7,101 nucleotides of DNA, from positions 1 through 7,101 of the forward strand of contig CADEGS010000227.1 in NCBI GenBank assembly GCA_902826945.1, in the 5' to 3' direction. The notes beneath the pieces were generated by a model that had not been told where the DNA came from, made no database searches, and was given only the letters and a program-made list of their open reading frames with translations. Each line of letters begins with the position of its first letter. The stretch's first letter is position 1. Position numbers and translations under genes: made by a program. The DNA is from an uncultured bacterium. GTDB lineage: Bacteria > Planctomycetota > UBA1135 > GCA-002686595. Positions 5,900 through 7,101 of this stretch are shown here, in pieces.

Positions 5900-7101
5900 G
5901 CGCGCGCCTGTGGCTGCGGCCGGTCCTGGCGCGTCCGCTGCGCTTTCTCGGGACGGTCGCGGGCGTCGCGCTGGGCGTGGCCTCGGTCGAGAGCACGCTG
6001 CTCGCGAGCCGCGCGGCGGTCGCCTCCCTGGGCGAGGACGTCGAGGCGCTGGCCGGCGCCGCGACGCTCGAGATCCGCCGGCCGGGAGGCGTGCCGCTCG
6101 ACCTGCTGGCGCCGCTGCGCGGGCTGTGCGGGCGCGCGCTGCTCGTGCCCGTGGTCGAGGGGCTGGCGCGCGCGCCCGCGCTGGGCGAGCGCGTGCGCGT
6201 GCTCGGCGTGGACCTCCTCGCCGCCGGCCTGCCCGGCGCGGCCCCGCTCGCCGACGACGCCGGCGCGCGCGACGCGCTGCTCCTGCGCGCGGGCGCGCTC
6301 CTCTCGGAGGGCCTCGCGCGCGAGCTCGGCGCGCGAGCGGGGGACGCGCTCGAGCTGGTCGTGGACGCGCGCCCGCGGCGCCTGGAGGTCGCGCGCGTGT
6401 TCGCGCCCGAGCGGCTGCCCGCGGCCTGGGAGCGCACCGTCGTCGTCGACGTCGCGCTGGCGCAGGAGCTCTTCGCGCGCGCCGACGTGGACCGCGTCGA
6501 GGTCGTTCCGCGCGCGGGCGAGCGCGGGCCGGCGGCGGAGGCCGCGCTGGCCGCGGAGCTCGCGCGGCACCTGCCCGCGGGGACGCGCGTCGCGCCGGTC
6601 TCCGAGCGCCGCGCCGAGGGCGAGCGCGCCGTGCGCGCGCTGCGCTTCAACCTGGCCGCGCTGGCGGGCGTCTCGCTGCTCGTCGCCGGCGTGCTGGTCG
6701 CGACGGCGCTCGCCACCTCGCTCGTGCAGCGCCGGCGCGCGCTGGCGCTCCTGCGCTCGCTGGGCGCCTCGCGCGGGCAGCTCGCGCGCGCGGTGCTGGC
6801 CGAGGCGGCCGCGATCGGCACCCTCGGCGGCGCGCTGGGCGTCGGCGCCGGCTGGCTGGCCGCGCGCGCGGCGCTGGCGGGCGCGCACGCGACCTACGCG
6901 ACGCTGGTCCCCTCGCTCCTGCCCGGGCGGCTCGACGCCGGAGCGGGCTGGATCGCGCTCGGGCTCGCGCTCGGGCTCGGGACCTCGCTGGCCGCCGCCG
7001 CGCTGCCGCTCGCCGAGGCGCTCTCCGTGCCGCCCCTGCAGCACCTGCGGCGCGAGCATCCGCTGCCGATGGCGCGCGCGGCGCGCGCGCGCGCGCTGGG
7101 G
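5896..7101 (+). CDS. FtsX/MacB-type ABC transporter permease (3' end beyond the right edge)
   Basis: The membrane partner of the ATPase just upstream. GTG 5896 overlaps the ATPase stop as GTGA, with GAGG at 5885-5888 seven bases before it, so translation is probably coupled. The 402 visible residues have FtsX-family layout: TM1 at about 16-36, an extracytoplasmic domain of roughly 210 residues (37-250), TM2 at about 251-275, the cytoplasmic coupling motif [19 protein letters not shown] (278-296), TM3 at about 300-330 and TM4 at about 350-378, then [17 protein letters not shown]. The last motif normally closes an FtsX domain. The frame continues through an Ala/Arg-rich stretch to the edge, so the protein may end shortly after or be the duplicated form of about 800 residues with a second four-helix unit. 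Sequence is very rich in Ala, Leu, Arg and Gly. Substrate cannot be inferred; the MacB-like fold suggests export or lipid/lipoprotein extrusion. Confidence 0.92.

Overview
This is a very GC-rich bacterial window, about three quarters G+C by eye, with third codon positions almost all G or C. It reads as ordinary chromosomal sequence from a high-GC Gram-negative-type bacterium. The gene content (PAS histidine kinase, coiled-coil/winged-helix protein, exported carboxypeptidase Q-like peptidase, MacB/LolD-type ABC exporter) would suit Myxococcota, other former deltaproteobacteria or GC-rich Planctomycetota. I cannot fix the phylum from sequence alone. I see no rRNA, tRNA, CRISPR array, transposase, integrase or phage gene.

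Layout, left to right: (1) 1-1215, minus strand: a soluble PAS-HisKA-HATPase sensor histidine kinase whose 3' end runs off the left edge. (2) 1216-1390: a divergent spacer with a perfect 10-bp inverted repeat and promoter-like hexamers lying almost on top of both start codons. (3) 1391-2971, plus strand: a CPA1-family Na+/H+ antiporter with a long hydrophilic C-terminal tail. (4) 2975-3463, minus strand and convergent with the antiporter (3-bp gap): a 162-residue coiled-coil plus winged-helix protein that I cannot name. (5) 3464-3624: a spacer with hairpins and a TATGCT hexamer. (6) 3625-5022, minus strand: a secreted M28 metallopeptidase resembling carboxypeptidase Q. (7) 5023-5170: a divergent spacer with two back-to-back TATGCT hexamers. 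(8) 5171-5899 and 5896-7101, plus strand: an ABC ATPase and its FtsX/MacB-type permease, translationally coupled through a GTGA overlap; the permease runs off the right edge.

The genes form at least four transcription units. The firm functional coupling is the ATPase-permease pair. The kinase-antiporter pair and the peptidase-exporter pair each share a divergent promoter region, so co-regulation is possible but not shown. Several intergenic regions carry a TA(T/A)GCT hexamer that stands out against the GC background and is a candidate -10 element. I found no clearly novel multi-gene system. The most interesting items are the unnamed coiled-coil/winged-helix protein, the shared promoter-like hexamer and the inverted repeat between kinase and antiporter. 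Many very long open frames here lie opposite or across real genes and are by-products of GC content.
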